A program made the position numbers and the translations under genes. Below are positions 4,371-5,659 of a DNA stretch of 5,659 nucleotides, piece by piece (within the stretch, counting starts at the first letter, position 1; each line of letters starts with the position of its first letter). Origin of the DNA: Burkholderiaceae bacterium (GTDB taxonomy: Bacteria > Pseudomonadota > Gammaproteobacteria > Burkholderiales > Burkholderiaceae); contig JASLEM010000095.1 in assembly GCA_030151165.1 (NCBI GenBank), positions 1 through 5,659 of the forward strand. Direction: 5' to 3'. The notes under the pieces were generated by a model, which saw only the letters and a program-made list of their open reading frames with translations, did not search any database and was not told where the DNA came from.

Positions 4371-5659
4371 GCACCGATCGCCGCCGCTTCCTGCTGCGCA
4401 CCGCCGGCGCCGGCGCCACGCTCGCCGCCGCGTCCGTCAGCCGCGCCGCCCTCGCCGGCCTGCCCGAACTCGCCACGCGCGACACGGCCGACACCGCCCC
4501 GCCGCACGCGCCGAACAGCGGCCCGCACTACAACCCGGTCGTCACCCTCAACGGCTGGACGCTGCCGTGGCGCATGAACGCCGGCGTGAAGGAGTTCCAC
4601 CTGGTCGCCGAGCCCGTCGTGCGCGAGATGGCGCCCGGCTTCATCGCGCACCTGTGGGGCTACAACGGCCAGTCGCCGGGGCCGACGATCGAGGTCGTCG
4701 AGGGCGACCGCGTGCGCCTGTTCGTGACTAACCGCCTTCCCGAGCGGACATCCGTGCACTGGCACGGCCAGCGCCTGCCGAACGGCATGGACGGCGTCAC
4801 CGGCCTCACGCAGCCCGCGATCGAGCCGGGCAAGACCTTCGTCTACGAGTTCGTCGCGCGCCGGCCCGGCACCTTCATGTACCACCCGCACGCGGACGAG
4901 ATGGTGCAGATGGCGATGGGCATGATGGGCTTCTGGGTCACGCATCCGCGCGAGCACTCGCCCGCCATCGCGCCGGTCGACCGCGACTACGTCTTCCTGC
5001 TCAACGCCTACGACGTCGCGCCCGGCGCCAGCGTGCCCAAGACGTCGACGATGACCGACTTCAACCTGTGGTCGTGGAACAGCCGCATCTTCCCGGGCAT
5101 CGCGCCGCTCGTCGCGCGCCAGCACGAGCGCGTGCGGATCCGCGTCGGCAACCTCTCGATGGCCAACCACCCGATCCACCTGCACGGCCACGAGATGCAC
5201 GTCACCGGCACCGACGGCGGCCCGACGCCGCCCGGCGCGCGCTGGCCCGAGGTCACGGTGGACGTCGCGGTGGGCCAGATGCGGCAGATGGAGTTCGTCG
5301 CGGACGCCGAGGGCGACTGGTCGCTGCATTGCCACAAGGCGCACCACACGATGAACGCGATGGGCCACGACGTGCCGAACATGATCGGCGTCGACCAGCA
5401 GGATGTCGTCGCCAAGATCCGCCAGCTCGTGCCCGGCTACATGGCGATGGGCCAGGCCGGCATGGGCGACATGGCCGGCATGTCGATGATGCCGACGCCG
5501 CCCAACACCGCGCCGATGATGGGCGGCGACGGCCCGTTCGGCTCGCTCGAGATGGGCGGCATGTTCAGCGTCGTCAAGGTGCGGCGCGACCAGCCGGCCG
5601 GCGACTACCGCGACCCGGGCTGGTTCAGGCAGCCGCCAGGCACGTCCGCCTACGAATGG
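4367..5659 (+). CDS. Tat-exported two-domain multicopper oxidase (C-terminus cut by window edge)
   Basis: The frame is open from 4367 to the window end (431 codons). Family resemblance suggests only a short C-terminal tail is missing. Residues 1-30 are a Tat signal peptide with the twin-arginine motif DRRRFLL (4-10), so the enzyme is probably exported folded and copper-loaded to the periplasm. All four copper motifs are present: HWHG (131-134), HPH (173-175), HPIHLHGH (268-275) and HCHKAHHTMNAM (321-332). The last gives the type 1 ligands Cys322, His327 and Met332, with His321 and His323 for the trinuclear centre. Only 92 residues separate HPH from HPIHLHGH, far fewer than in three-domain CueO/CopA enzymes, so two cupredoxin domains are inferred. 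Residues 359-399 hold eleven methionines, a likely Cu(I)-binding region. The expected role is oxidation of Cu(I) to Cu(II), with O2 reduced to water, in copper tolerance; a laccase-like role on phenols is the alternative. It overlaps the tolC-like gene by four bases. Confidence 0.93.
   Translation, partial: MSTDRRRFLLRTAGAGATLAAASVSRAALAGLPELATRDTADTAPPHAPNSGPHYNPVVTLNGWTLPWRMNAGVKEFHLVAEPVVREMAPGFIAHLWGYNGQSPGPTIEVVEGDRVRLFVTNRLPERTSVHWHGQRLPNGMDGVTGLTQPAIEPGKTFVYEFVARRPGTFMYHPHADEMVQMAMGMMGFWVTHPREHSPAIAPVDRDYVFLLNAYDVAPGASVPKTSTMTDFNLWSWNSRIFPGIAPLVARQHERVRIRVGNLSMANHPIHLHGHEMHVTGTDGGPTPPGARWPEVTVDVAVGQMRQMEFVADAEGDWSLHCHKAHHTMNAMGHDVPNMIGVDQQDVVAKIRQLVPGYMAMGQAGMGDMAGMSMMPTPPNTAPMMGGDGPFGSLEMGGMFSVVKVRRDQPAGDYRDPGWFRQPPGTSAYEW

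Noticed and set aside
4160..5368. 402-codon minus-strand open frame opposite the tolC-like and oxidase genes
   Set aside because: The plus strand here encodes intact TolC and multicopper oxidase motifs. The antisense product is a Val/Arg/His-rich sequence without domains, a usual by-product of high GC.

Overview
The window is strongly GC-rich (my estimate is about 70%), with G/C at nearly every third codon position in the real genes. It has no RNA genes, CRISPR arrays or insertion sequences that I can recognise. Gene content and codon use suggest a high-GC proteobacterium, most likely of the order Burkholderiales; a high-GC gammaproteobacterium is not excluded. This is inference from family resemblance, as no database search was possible.

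Layout. (1) Positions 1-462, minus strand: the first 154 codons of a membrane-anchored protein that runs off the left edge, probably a sensor or chemoreceptor. (2) Positions 463-774: a 312-base divergent intergenic region with an imperfect dyad around 648-689 and a weak promoter candidate for the minus-strand gene. (3) 775-1404, plus: a DUF4337-type membrane protein of unknown function. (4) 1511-2389, plus: a fumarylacetoacetate hydrolase (FAH) family enzyme with its metal-binding acidic residues intact. (5) 2416-5659, plus: a copper-handling cluster of three genes. These are a small secreted Cys/His/Met-rich protein (CopL-like), a TolC-family outer-membrane lipoprotein, and a Tat-exported multicopper oxidase that runs off the right edge only a little before its expected end.

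How they work together. The copper cluster looks like a periplasmic and outer-membrane detoxification module. The small protein could buffer or sense copper. The oxidase could convert toxic Cu(I) to Cu(II). The TolC-like protein could form the outer-membrane exit. The tolC-like stop and the oxidase start overlap by four bases (ATGA), so these two are almost certainly co-transcribed and translationally coupled. No RND pump, membrane-fusion protein, P-type ATPase or copper regulator is in the window; any would lie to the right or elsewhere.

The most notable point is the oxidase architecture. Its four copper motifs are so closely spaced that there is no room for the middle cupredoxin domain of CueO/CopA-type enzymes, so it is predicted to be a two-domain, probably trimeric, multicopper oxidase. 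The rest of the window looks like ordinary chromosomal sequence; I found no convincing wholly novel system.
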